Source: Ruegeria sp. 6PALISEP08 (lineage in GTDB: Bacteria; Pseudomonadota; Alphaproteobacteria; Rhodobacterales; Rhodobacteraceae). From it: a stretch of DNA of 64,000 nt. Of the stretch, positions 52,211-61,191 are shown piece by piece. The notes under the pieces were generated by a model that was not told the origin of the DNA, did not search any database, and saw nothing but the letters and a program-made list of their open reading frames with translations. The stretch spans positions 186,001 to 250,000 of the forward strand of contig NZ_LGXZ01000007.1 of assembly GCF_001238295.1 (NCBI RefSeq). The letters run 5' to 3'. How positions within the stretch are numbered: the stretch's first letter is position 1; each line of letters starts with the position of its first letter. The position numbers were made by a program, and so were the translations under genes.

Positions 52211-54628
52211 TTATCCCCGCAACCGGTCGTTTTCGGGATCGTAGAACGGAACGGTCGCCACAGTCGCTTTCACAGGCACGCCAAGCACTTCGATATCAAA
52301 CACATCTCCGGGTTTGGCGGGCACAGTCAAATAGCCAAGCGCCACCCTCTTGCCGATGCGGAACCCCGTACCGCCCGAGCTGACGTAACCGACCGGTTTA
52401 CCATCCCGGCAAATCGGGTCCGAGGACAGCGCATCCGCGCCGTGACCGTCCAGCACAAAGGCGGTGAAATGGTAATCCTTCGGCAGTTCGGCTTGCGCCA
52501 GAAACGCCTCGCGCCCGACAAAACTGTCTTTCTTCTTGCTGACGAAACGATCCAGACCCGCATCGAACGCGGTGTATTCGATACCAAAATCCGCGCCCCA
52601 GCCGTGATAGCCCTTTTCCAGCCGCATGGCGTTCAGCCCGTAAGAGCCAAATTCGACAATGCCGTGATCCGCGCCTTCATCCATGACGGCGGTGTAGACC
52701 CGGACCAGATTGGCGCTGCGCATATGCAGTTCCCAGCCCAATTCACCCACATAAGACACGCGCATGGCAATCACCGGTGCGCCTGCAATGGTGATTTCCC
52801 GCACCGACATCCACGGCGCGTTGTCCTTGGACAGATCGTCCTGGGTCAGCGGTTGCAATACGTCACGGGATTTCGGCCCCATGACCATCAAGGCGGCGTC
52901 AAAATCAGAGCCGCGCGTCAGGGTCACGCCCTCCTCCGGCAGGTGCTTCGACAGCCAGTCATGGTCGCGCTGATCGGCCAGAGTGGGACCGCAGAGCAGG
53001 TATTTGTTCTCATCCAGCCGCGCAATCGTGGCCTCGGACCAGATCTTGCCCTTTGGCGTCAGCATATAGGACAGCTTGACCCGGCCTACGGTCGGCATCA
53101 CGCCGCAAAAAACATGGTCGAGGAATTCGGTGGCTTTTGGCCCCTCGACCTCGTACCGGGTGAAACCGCCGTGATCCATCACGCCGACACGGTCGCGCAC
53201 GCCTTCGCATTCAGCTTTGACCGCATCGTGCCAGACTTCGTGATGGAAACTGAGCTGGCCGTCATCCTTAATCTGATCTGTCTGGAACCAGAAGGCCCGT
53301 TCCCAACCCGCAATTTGCCCAAACACTGCACCTTTACCCTTAAGCGTATCGTAGAGCGGGGTGGTTTGCACTGGACGACCTGATTTCCACAAACGATGCG
53401 GGTAGGGGATTGCGTATTGGTGTTCGTAAAGCTCACTGGACCGTTTGACGGTATAGTCGAACGTCGCCCATTCCTCGCCAAAGCGGCGGGGGTCCCAGAA
53501 GGACATATCCCACTCGGTTTCGCCCTCGGTGATCCACTCGGTCAGGGTTTTCGCCGCTGCCGCCGAATGGGTGATGCCCACCGGGAAACAGCAGGCATGG
53601 TAGAAGTTCGGCCAACCGAAGGCGGGCCCGCAAAGCGGCGCGCCATCCGGGCTGTAAGGGATGGGGCCGTTCACGAACCGGCTGACCCCGGCCTTACCCA
53701 GCAGCGGCACATGTTCCAGCGCGGCCTCAAGGATCTCGGCAATGTCATCGACACTGTCGGGATAGAGCTGGTTGGCGAAGCAATCAGGCATTCCGTCCAG
53801 CCAGGCGGGGCGGCCTTCGTGGCCGTAAGAGCCCAGCAGCAGCCCGTTCCGCTCGCGCCGCAGGTAGTACATGATGTCCGGGTCGCGGATGAGGGGGAAA
53901 TTGTCCGGGTTAGCCTCAAGCTCGGGCAGGCTTTCAGTGACCAGATATTGATGCTCCAGCGTCACCACTGGCAGTTTCTGCCCGACCATCTCGCCAACCT
54001 GACGGCCGTAATAGCCCCCAGCGTTGATCACGACATCGCAAACCACGTTGCCCTTGTCAGTTTGCACCAGCCACTCGCCCGAGGCGCGGCGTTGGATGCC
54101 GGTGACCTTGGTGAACCGCGCAATCTGTGCACCCCGATCACGCGCGCCCTTTGCCAATGCCTGTGTCAGCTGCGACGGGTCCACGTCACCCTCGTAGGGG
54201 TCGAGGATGCCGCCGATGATGCTGTCGCCCGAACTAAAGTAAGGGTGCATGTCATCCATCTCTGACGGGGTCAGCATCGCCATGTCATAGCCCAGCCCTT
54301 TGGAAATGCCGACCAGATGCCGGAACAGATCCATCCGTTCCGGTGTATGGGCAGGCCAGAACGCGCCTGTATGGCGATACGTGATCGGATAGTCGACCTC
54401 TGTCGCCAGATCCTTATACAGCCGCCAGGCATAGTTGCCCGCGCGCATCCCGCCCCAGCTGTTGGCATATGTCGGGATATTGCCCGCCGCGTGCCAGGTC
54501 GATCCGCTGGTCAGTTCGTTCTTTTCGATCAAAAGCGTATCGGTCACACCGGCTTTGGCCAGATGATAAAGGGTCGAGACACCAACCGCGCCGCCCCCGA
54601 TGATCACAACTTTGGCATGGCTTTTCAT
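52211..54628 (-). CDS. Dimethylglycine dehydrogenase-like flavoprotein with GcvT domain (paralogue 2)
   Basis: An 805-residue protein of the same plan: FAD fold VVIIGGGAVGVSTLYHLA, SGSTWHAAGN with His46, and a GcvT-type C-terminal half (VSYVGELGWELHM, NAMRLEKGYHGWGADFG). It is closer in its N-terminus to the enzyme at 6756-9209 (both begin with a near-identical SHA-VVVIGGG stretch) than to its neighbour. The gene starts four bases after the MttB stop, so methyltransferase and both flavoproteins form one transcript. It probably acts on the product of the MttB step. Confidence 0.9.
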   Translation of the reverse strand: MKSHAKVVIIGGGAVGVSTLYHLAKAGVTDTLLIEKNELTSGSTWHAAGNIPTYANSWGGMRAGNYAWRLYKDLATEVDYPITYRHTGAFWPAHTPERMDLFRHLVGISKGLGYDMAMLTPSEMDDMHPYFSSGDSIIGGILDPYEGDVDPSQLTQALAKGARDRGAQIARFTKVTGIQRRASGEWLVQTDKGNVVCDVVINAGGYYGRQVGEMVGQKLPVVTLEHQYLVTESLPELEANPDNFPLIRDPDIMYYLRRERNGLLLGSYGHEGRPAWLDGMPDCFANQLYPDSVDDIAEILEAALEHVPLLGKAGVSRFVNGPIPYSPDGAPLCGPAFGWPNFYHACCFPVGITHSAAAAKTLTEWITEGETEWDMSFWDPRRFGEEWATFDYTVKRSSELYEHQYAIPYPHRLWKSGRPVQTTPLYDTLKGKGAVFGQIAGWERAFWFQTDQIKDDGQLSFHHEVWHDAVKAECEGVRDRVGVMDHGGFTRYEVEGPKATEFLDHVFCGVMPTVGRVKLSYMLTPKGKIWSEATIARLDENKYLLCGPTLADQRDHDWLSKHLPEEGVTLTRGSDFDAALMVMGPKSRDVLQPLTQDDLSKDNAPWMSVREITIAGAPVIAMRVSYVGELGWELHMRSANLVRVYTAVMDEGADHGIVEFGSYGLNAMRLEKGYHGWGADFGIEYTAFDAGLDRFVSKKKDSFVGREAFLAQAELPKDYHFTAFVLDGHGADALSSDPICRDGKPVGYVSSGGTGFRIGKRVALGYLTVPAKPGDVFDIEVLGVPVKATVATVPFYDPENDRLRG

Positions 54629-54632
54629 GTGT

Positions 54633-56129
54633 TTAGTCTTTCAGATGGATGGGCAGGCGGGCGCGCAGGGCGGCTTCGATTTCGGTTGTCAGGTGCGAGG
54701 GCGCAGGTTGTGCTTCGATTTCGCCAACGCGGGCTATGGCGCGGTCCCATACCGTTTGAGAGCCGCTTTCAAGCCAGTCACTGACACTCTGACGGTCGCC
54801 GAGCGACGGGTAGACATATTCCTTGGTCATCAGGTCCAAAGTCTGAGCCGTGCCAAGGAAATGACCCTCTCCCGTTACGACCTGTTCGATCATGTCCAGA
54901 TCAATTGAGCCTTCGAACATTTCGACCCCACGGACCGAGCGCAGGATGGCACCGCACATGTCGTTGTCGATGACCAGTGCCTCTTTGCTAGCTGCCATGA
55001 TCGAGCCGAGCATACCAACAGACAGGTTGATCATATCGGCCCCAGCCTGCGCCGCCAGCGCGATGGTATATCCCTTTTCGTAGCCCGATTGAGCGTCTGC
55101 CGTCTTGGCGTCGGTCATTCCCGCTGAAACGGTCGAAGGCAGGCCAAGGTTCAATAGCAACTGCGCGGCGGCAGCGTTGGCCACCGCAGCTTCACCCGAA
55201 CCGCCGGTCATCGCTCCGGTACGCAGATCGGAAATGAAGGGCAGAAAGGCCAGAATACAGGGAAAGCCCGGCTGCATCATGTTGACCAGCACCAGACCGG
55301 CAAGCGATTCCGCCAGCCCCTGCGCCAGAGCGCCAGCCAGCGCCGCCGGGCTTGTGGCCCCAGCCTGCGCTGCGGAACAGATTTGCAGCGGCATTCCCAA
55401 CCGCACGCATTCACGCATCACCCCGCAGGCTTCCTCGGCCAGCGTCAGCGGTGGCACCACGTGACAGACGGATGCAAAACAAAAGGGCTGTGCCTTGAAC
55501 GCGCCCTCGCCGCCCAAAGCTGCGTCGAACATCTCGATCACAGGGGTCACGTTGGCGGGTTCGAAAAAGCTAGTGCCGATAGGCTTCGAAGTCGCCTTCA
55601 TCGCGGCAAAGGCGGTGTTGATATCCAGCGAAAGCGGGTCTTCCAGATCCCTTGCCACTACGGGACGCAGGGAATAGTGGATGTTGTCGCAAGCATCGAC
55701 AATACGCATCAGGTTGTACAAGTCCTGCAATGTGCTGTCGCGGAATGTGTTTGTGGTGGCGTCGAGCACCTGTACTGCTGCGCCGCCCGTACCGATATGG
55801 ACGCGACCGCCTCCAATCTCGATCCCGCGATCCCGGGTGAAACCGGGCAGCTCGACCCGCTTGCACGCGCCTGCGATCATGTCCTCAACCAATGCGCGTG
55901 AAAAGGTGATGCGCCCGTCGGCCCGCTCTGTTGCGCCGTTCTCCAACGCCAACGTACGGATTTCGTCGGGTGCTCCTGATACGCCAATCCGTTCCAGAAT
56001 ATCAAAGGCCGTATCAGTGATATGTGCCAGTTCGCCTTGATTCAGCGGCATGAACCGCCCGCCGATGGGCGGAATAGTCATTTGTGGCGTTGCGGAGTTG
56101 GAAGCCCGTCTTGATCGTGTTCGCCGCAT
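54633..56129 (-). CDS. Trimethylamine methyltransferase (MttB) family protein, non-pyrrolysine (second copy)
   Basis: A 498-residue MttB-superfamily protein with the typical basic start (RRTRSRRAS), FDILERIGVSGAP and GGRVHIGTGGAAVQV. Only about a third of the residues seem shared with the copy at 5221-6741, so the substrates probably differ. AGGA precedes the ATG at a workable distance. Members of this group take a methyl from a quaternary ammonium compound. The promoter region carries a MetR-type box at 56213-56225, tying it to the LysR regulator at 42-43 kb. No corrinoid protein gene adjoins it. Confidence 0.87.
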   Translation of the reverse strand: MRRTRSRRASNSATPQMTIPPIGGRFMPLNQGELAHITDTAFDILERIGVSGAPDEIRTLALENGATERADGRITFSRALVEDMIAGACKRVELPGFTRDRGIEIGGGRVHIGTGGAAVQVLDATTNTFRDSTLQDLYNLMRIVDACDNIHYSLRPVVARDLEDPLSLDINTAFAAMKATSKPIGTSFFEPANVTPVIEMFDAALGGEGAFKAQPFCFASVCHVVPPLTLAEEACGVMRECVRLGMPLQICSAAQAGATSPAALAGALAQGLAESLAGLVLVNMMQPGFPCILAFLPFISDLRTGAMTGGSGEAAVANAAAAQLLLNLGLPSTVSAGMTDAKTADAQSGYEKGYTIALAAQAGADMINLSVGMLGSIMAASKEALVIDNDMCGAILRSVRGVEMFEGSIDLDMIEQVVTGEGHFLGTAQTLDLMTKEYVYPSLGDRQSVSDWLESGSQTVWDRAIARVGEIEAQPAPSHLTTEIEAALRARLPIHLKD

Positions 56130-56212
56130 GAGCGCGTTCCTGATAAGGTGTTTTCCCGCGCATCTTAGAAAGGGCTTTATTGTAGCTCAATTCCATTATT
56201 AGCTGATTTTCG

Positions 56213-56225
56213 TGAATGAAATTCA
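56213..56225. promoter_or_regulatory. MetR-type LysR box, copy 2
   Basis: TGAATGAAATTCA, flanked by G and C so that GTGAAT/ATTCAC is a perfect palindrome with a 3-base centre. It is 84 bases before the MttB start and differs at one base from the box beside the MetR-like gene. Confidence 0.6.
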
Positions 56226-56305
56226 CTCATCAACACTGCATGACTCACACACACAATCGCCAACGATGTCATGCTTACTAAAGGGCGGAGCCACCCCCTG
56301 AAACA

Positions 56306-57550
56306 TTAGGCTCGCGGCGTCGACTTGACCACGCCACGTTCAACCCAATCATCGAACAGTGCCAGCACGGCATCACAGAACGCGGTATCGTTGATATGGG
56401 CGTCCAGTTCGGTCATTGGCACCTGATCGGGCATCACCCGGCGGGCTTCGTCGATCATTTCGGCCAAGGCCTGTGGGTCATACGCCTCTTCGCCTTCCTT
56501 GTCCCAAGCTTCGATGCCCTGTAGCGGCAAGAAGAAATGTACAGGCCCCTTGGCCGCGCCCAGCCTATTGGCGAGTTCCCGAATCCAGGCACGCCGTTCA
56601 GCCCCGCTAAAGACTGAACTTTTGATCAGCCGATTGTGCTCATGGAATGGCCGGTCTGCATAGTGTTCGGGGATGTCCTGCCATCCCGCAAAATCCAGCA
56701 GATCCAGTGCGCCAGGGGCGACCATCTGCGGGATACCCATGCGCCCGGCATTGGTAACACGGTCTTCACCGCTGGACACGACCGAGCCCGCCATCAGGTT
56801 TCCGAATTCCTGCATGCAGAAATCCATCACACAGGCGAACGCGCCTTCGCTGGCCAGTTTTTCATAGGCCATGCCACCCATTCCTGTCGAATGGAACACC
56901 GCCACTTCAAACCCACGATCTTCCAGTGCTGGTTTGAGGGTCTTCATATAGCGCAGGCAGGATGACCCCAGGCTGGTCATGCCAACCAGCGGCTTTCTGC
57001 GGTCCGGTGCGAAGGCCGCCTTTGCCGCGCCAACCACGGCCCCGGCCGCCTGACTGAGCGAGGACTGACAAATTGAATTCATACCGTAGAGCCCGCCAGC
57101 CCAAAGGATCATCTGAATATCAGGGGCCAGCCGATGTGGCGGGATAAGCGGTGAGAAGCTGACGGTTGAGACGATGTATTTCGGCACGCCCATCGGCAGT
57201 GCTTGTGCACAATCCAGCGCAAGATCGGTGCCCATTGTGCCTCCGGTGGCCAGCATCCCGTCAAACCGCCCGTCAGCATAGGCTTGCGCAACCACTTTGG
57301 CGGCCCCGGCAGACATGATGCGGAAGGCTTTGTTCTCGTCCCCTTGTGCGATGACCTCGTCAATTGTCATGCCACCAGCCGCGGCCACGTCATGCTTTGA
57401 GATGTCGGTCGGTACGGTGGGATCGCCCAGAACGGACACATCCATCGTCAACACATCGGCACCCTGCGCCCGGATTGCGTTTTCGATGAACCGCATTTCG
57501 GGTTCTTTGGTGTCATAGGTGCCGATCAACAGGATTGTTTTGTTGGTCAT
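56306..57550 (-). CDS. Tm-1-like ATP-binding domain (UPF0261) protein
   Basis: A 414-residue protein of the UPF0261 family. The start KTILLIGTYDTKEPEM and the LATGGTMGTDLALD and SLGSSCLRYMKTL segments are diagnostic. The plant Tm-1 protein binds ATP and blocks a viral replicase; bacterial members have no established reaction but often sit in catabolic operons. The start at 57548-57550 follows GGGAGGC; the longer frame to 57769 is antisense-like and rejected. Last gene of the TctABC-aldehyde dehydrogenase operon, 23 bases behind its neighbour. Confidence 0.86.
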   Translation of the reverse strand: MTNKTILLIGTYDTKEPEMRFIENAIRAQGADVLTMDVSVLGDPTVPTDISKHDVAAAGGMTIDEVIAQGDENKAFRIMSAGAAKVVAQAYADGRFDGMLATGGTMGTDLALDCAQALPMGVPKYIVSTVSFSPLIPPHRLAPDIQMILWAGGLYGMNSICQSSLSQAAGAVVGAAKAAFAPDRRKPLVGMTSLGSSCLRYMKTLKPALEDRGFEVAVFHSTGMGGMAYEKLASEGAFACVMDFCMQEFGNLMAGSVVSSGEDRVTNAGRMGIPQMVAPGALDLLDFAGWQDIPEHYADRPFHEHNRLIKSSVFSGAERRAWIRELANRLGAAKGPVHFFLPLQGIEAWDKEGEEAYDPQALAEMIDEARRVMPDQVPMTELDAHINDTAFCDAVLALFDDWVERGVVKSTPRA

Positions 57551-57573
57551 GTGTGCCTCCCTTACCCCAGCGA

Positions 57574-59058
57574 TCAGAGTTTGATCCAGGCAGTTTTCAG
57601 ATCGAAGTATTTTTCCAACGCGTGCAAAGACTTGTCGTGCCCATTGCCGGACTGGCGCACACCGCCAAGGGGTACAGTCAGGTCGGCCCCCCCATAAGTG
57701 TTCACATGTACCACCCCGGCGCGAACGCCCGCGACCATGCGATGTGCGCGGCCCAGGTTCGAGGTCCAAACCCCACCCGCCAACCCGTAAACTGTCGCAT
57801 TGGCAAGACCGATCGCTTCTTCTTCATCCTTGAAGGGTGTTACAGCCAGAACCGGACCGAAGACTTCGTTTTGGAACAGGGTGTCGGTTTCCTTAACACC
57901 AGCCATCACCGTCGGGGCCATGTAGTACCCGCCGGTTTCGGTCAGGATGCGGGATCCGCCGGTGCGAAGATCGGCACCTTCTGCCTGAGCTTTTGTGACA
58001 AAGTCCAGATTGGACTCCAGCTCGGACAGGCTGTGAACCGCGCCGATCTGGCTGTTCAGGTCCAACGGATCGCCAACGCGAAAAGCTGCGGCGTGGCGGG
58101 TGATCTCGGACAAAAAGTCCTCGTAGATCTCTTCCTGAACCAACAGGCGCGATCCGGCGACACAGACCTGGCCCGAGTTGCGGAAGATGCCAGCTGCCGA
58201 GACCTTGGCCGCTTCGGCCAGGTCCGGGGCATCAGCAAAGACGATGTTCGGGGATTTGCCGCCCAGTTCCAGATAACAGCGCTTTAGGTTGGACCGCGCG
58301 GAATATTCCAAAAGCCGCCGCCCTGTCGCACCGGACCCGGTGAAAACCAGGATGTCGACATCCATCGACAGCGCCAGCGCCTCACCCACAACCGAGCCGC
58401 GACCTGTCACCACGTTGAATACCCCGTCGGGCACGCCGGCCTCAGCCGCCAATTCGGCGATCTTCAACAGGCTGAGCGAAGCGCTTTCCGCCGGTTTCAG
58501 GACCACGGAGTTGCCTGCCGCCAGTGCCGGGGCAATTTTCCAACTGCCGATCATCAGCGGAAAGTTCCATGGCACAATCGCTCCGACAACGCCCACAGGT
58601 GCGTGATGTATCAAACCCAGAACATCATCGCCCGTGGGGGCGATCTGGCCGTACAGCTTGTCGATTGCCTCGGCATAATACCGGAAGGTCGCCGCGGCTG
58701 AGAGTGCTTCGGCTTTATAGGCCATGTTGATTTCGGTGCCGTTGTCGCGAACGCCCAGAACGGCAATCTCCAGCGCGCGGGCTTCGATCAGATCGGCTAG
58801 CTTCAACAGAACTTTCTTACGACCCGCAGGGGCCATTCGTGACCAACGCCCATCTTCAAACGAAACCCGCGCCACGCGCACTGCCGCGTCGACATCCGCT
58901 GCACTGCCCTCAGCGATCAGCGCCAGAGGCTGACCGTTGATCGGGGAATACACCTGATGCTGAGCACCGTTTTCGCCATCCTGGAAGCGACCGTTTATGA
59001 AATGCCCGCGCGGTGCGATTTCCTGTGTGCGCAGCGCGTCAATCGAGGACTGATCCAT
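57574..59058 (-). CDS. NAD(P)-dependent aldehyde dehydrogenase, PuuC-like
   Basis: A 494-residue aldehyde dehydrogenase. Catalytic Cys299 is in NSGQVCVAGSR, the general base in LELGGKSPN, and the coenzyme site in VPWNFPLMIG and FTGSGATGR. The start, with GHFINGRFQDGENG, resembles gamma-glutamyl-gamma-aminobutyraldehyde dehydrogenases (PuuC). It ends the transport operon with the Tm-1-like gene and starts six bases after tctA. The acid product could feed central metabolism. Specific substrate is not readable. Confidence 0.91.
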   Translation of the reverse strand: MDQSSIDALRTQEIAPRGHFINGRFQDGENGAQHQVYSPINGQPLALIAEGSAADVDAAVRVARVSFEDGRWSRMAPAGRKKVLLKLADLIEARALEIAVLGVRDNGTEINMAYKAEALSAAATFRYYAEAIDKLYGQIAPTGDDVLGLIHHAPVGVVGAIVPWNFPLMIGSWKIAPALAAGNSVVLKPAESASLSLLKIAELAAEAGVPDGVFNVVTGRGSVVGEALALSMDVDILVFTGSGATGRRLLEYSARSNLKRCYLELGGKSPNIVFADAPDLAEAAKVSAAGIFRNSGQVCVAGSRLLVQEEIYEDFLSEITRHAAAFRVGDPLDLNSQIGAVHSLSELESNLDFVTKAQAEGADLRTGGSRILTETGGYYMAPTVMAGVKETDTLFQNEVFGPVLAVTPFKDEEEAIGLANATVYGLAGGVWTSNLGRAHRMVAGVRAGVVHVNTYGGADLTVPLGGVRQSGNGHDKSLHALEKYFDLKTAWIKL

Positions 59059-59064
59059 GAAGCG

Positions 59065-60585
59065 TTATCCTTGCTGAGTAGTGTCTTCGTCGAGAACCGG
59101 TTGCGGTTTGACGCGGTCTTTGTGTTCCTGGATCAACGAGCGAATGTGCAGCAGGATGATCCCCAGGATCATCACAAACAGGATCGCCGCGATGGGTCGG
59201 TCAATGAAATCAAGCGGTGATTTCACACGGGCCATTGCGCTGCGCAGCTTGACCTCCATGATGCCGCCCAGAACCATACCCAAAATGATGGGCACGATCG
59301 GCAGGTTCAGGCGTTTCAGGATCAGGCCGACAACGCCGAACCCGGCCGCAATCGCGCAGTCCGTGATCGAGTTTCGCAGGCTGTACACGCCTACAAAGGA
59401 GAGGGTCAGGATCATGATGCCAAGAAACCGGGTTGGGATCTGAATGAGCTTCAGCAGCAGGTTGGTCGAAAACAGCAGAAAGATCAGAACGACCACGTTG
59501 AGAAGGATCAGTGCCATGTACAGAGCCATGACAAAATCCATTTGTTCCGCAAATAGTTGCGGGCCGGGGATCACATTGTGGACGTAGAAAACCGACAGCA
59601 TCATTGCCGTCAGCGCCTCACCCGGAATACCCAGCGCCAGAAGCGGGATCATTGCAGCCCCTGGCACGGCGTTGTTGGCCGCCTCGGATGCCACCAGACC
59701 TTCGGGTGATCCTTTGCCAAAAGCATCGGGATCTTTCGAGGTTTTCTGAGCGTAGGTGTAAGACAGGAACTGGGACGTAAATTCGCCGGTACCCGGCACC
59801 ATACCCATCAGAACGCCCAGTGACGACGACACCGTAGCTATTCGTTTCAGGCCCAGAAGCTCTTTCAGGCCGGTAAATATGTTGCCACGAACATGTGCTT
59901 CGCCGGGAGCGTGTTCCTTGTCGACCAGCAAAAGCAGCGCCTGGCTGATGGCGAACAGGCCCAACACAACAACGATCAGATCGACGCCCGATGACAGCCA
60001 GGTTTGATCAAAGGTGAAACGCCGTGTGTATTTTACAGGCTCCAGCCCCACCGTGTTCAGGAAAATTCCAAAAAACGCCAGCATTGCGGCTGAAAAGGTC
60101 TGTCCGCGATGGGCGAGGATCACCAGTAAGACACCCATCAAGGCGGCCAGAAAAATCTCGCGACTGCCGAAATGCGGGGCAACCCATGCCAGAACGGGCG
60201 AGAGGACGATCAGGCAAAGGATCGAGAAAATACCACCAAAGAACGAAGCTGAATAGGCCAGTGACAAAGCCCTGTGCCCCTCGCCGCGTTTGGTCATGGG
60301 ATAGCCGTCATAGGTGGTCAGGGCGTTAACCGCCGTGCCGGGAGTATTGATCAGAATGGCCGGGATCGCGCCGCCATACATGGACGACCCGTAGATGCCC
60401 AGCAGAAGGGTCAGTCCAACGATGGGTTCGAAGGCAAACGTGGCAGGTAGCAGGATAGCGATGGCGACGGCGGCGCCCACGCCGGGCAATGCGCCAATGA
60501 TGACGCCACCGACGGAACCGATGATCAGCGCTACTATGACCTGCCATTGGGCCAGAATTGCAAAGCCGGAAATCAGGTTGTCCAT
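59065..60585 (-). CDS. tctA: Tripartite tricarboxylate transporter, TctA large membrane subunit
   Basis: A 506-residue permease with about 12 membrane segments. The conserved GALPGVGAAVAIAILLP near residue 35 and YGGAIPAILINTPGTA near residue 70 are the TctA signatures, and GSPEGLVASEAANNAVPGA is the repeat of the same type in the second half. It uses the TctC binding protein and TctB to import carboxylates. It begins seven bases after tctB's stop. The ligand is set by TctC. Confidence 0.94.
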   Translation of the reverse strand: MDNLISGFAILAQWQVIVALIIGSVGGVIIGALPGVGAAVAIAILLPATFAFEPIVGLTLLLGIYGSSMYGGAIPAILINTPGTAVNALTTYDGYPMTKRGEGHRALSLAYSASFFGGIFSILCLIVLSPVLAWVAPHFGSREIFLAALMGVLLVILAHRGQTFSAAMLAFFGIFLNTVGLEPVKYTRRFTFDQTWLSSGVDLIVVVLGLFAISQALLLLVDKEHAPGEAHVRGNIFTGLKELLGLKRIATVSSSLGVLMGMVPGTGEFTSQFLSYTYAQKTSKDPDAFGKGSPEGLVASEAANNAVPGAAMIPLLALGIPGEALTAMMLSVFYVHNVIPGPQLFAEQMDFVMALYMALILLNVVVLIFLLFSTNLLLKLIQIPTRFLGIMILTLSFVGVYSLRNSITDCAIAAGFGVVGLILKRLNLPIVPIILGMVLGGIMEVKLRSAMARVKSPLDFIDRPIAAILFVMILGIILLHIRSLIQEHKDRVKPQPVLDEDTTQQG

Positions 60586-60592
60586 AGCGGCC

Positions 60593-61129
60593 TCACAGAT
60601 AGGTCAGCGCAAAGGCGCGCAGCCCGTCGGGTAGGTATTCATAAATGCGACCCGCCGGGATGTTCACTTGCAGTAGCGCCCTAAAGAGGATTGCGACCAC
60701 AGCGCCAAAGACAAGTGCAATGCAAAAGGCACCCGGTAAACGAAACCCCAAGCGAACCGTCAGAAGGGCTGCAAACAGCATGGTCGAGGGCAGGTACCCA
60801 AGCCATGGAACCGCCACGACATAGATCAAGAAATAAACAACGTATTCGAGAGACTTCAGCCAAAACGTGATCTCTCGCAAACGTCCGGGAATTCGTGGCG
60901 ACAGGAATGAGCTCAACAAATGCAGACCGCTGAACACAACCATGCCCCAGATCGCAATGGTTGGCCACAAAGCGGGTTGGGCAAACCACTTTGTCCGTTT
61001 GACGACCTGAGTCTCGGTGCCAAGCTGGCTGAGAAGGAACAGTGAGAACACGAAGAACATCGTGGCAAATACGATGTCACCAGGGCGTCGATAGCGCCGG
61101 AACATGTCTTGCAAAGTCTTTGCAATCAT
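60593..61129 (-). CDS. tctB: Tripartite tricarboxylate transporter, TctB small membrane subunit
   Basis: A 178-residue protein with four hydrophobic segments, as in TctB (FATMFFVFSLFLLSQLGT, IWGMVVFSGLHLLSSF, YVVYFLIYVVAVPWLGYL and the C-terminal FGAVVAILFRALLQV). The third segment's WLGYLPSTMLF resembles the family's loop before segment four. A strong AGGAGG precedes the ATG. It lies 62 bases downstream of the tctC stop and seven bases ahead of tctA. Confidence 0.88.
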   Translation of the reverse strand: MIAKTLQDMFRRYRRPGDIVFATMFFVFSLFLLSQLGTETQVVKRTKWFAQPALWPTIAIWGMVVFSGLHLLSSFLSPRIPGRLREITFWLKSLEYVVYFLIYVVAVPWLGYLPSTMLFAALLTVRLGFRLPGAFCIALVFGAVVAILFRALLQVNIPAGRIYEYLPDGLRAFALTYL

Positions 61130-61191
61130 CGTGGCCTCCTGTTGGATGGAAAGAGGCCCGGCGGTGTTAAACTTGCCGGGCCCGTTCCGGT

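Noticed and set aside
52199-54265. Two long plus-strand frames (394 and 289 codons)
   Set aside because: Both are antisense to the DMGDH-like gene at 52211-54628, whose family motifs are unmistakable. High GC content makes such shadow frames common here.
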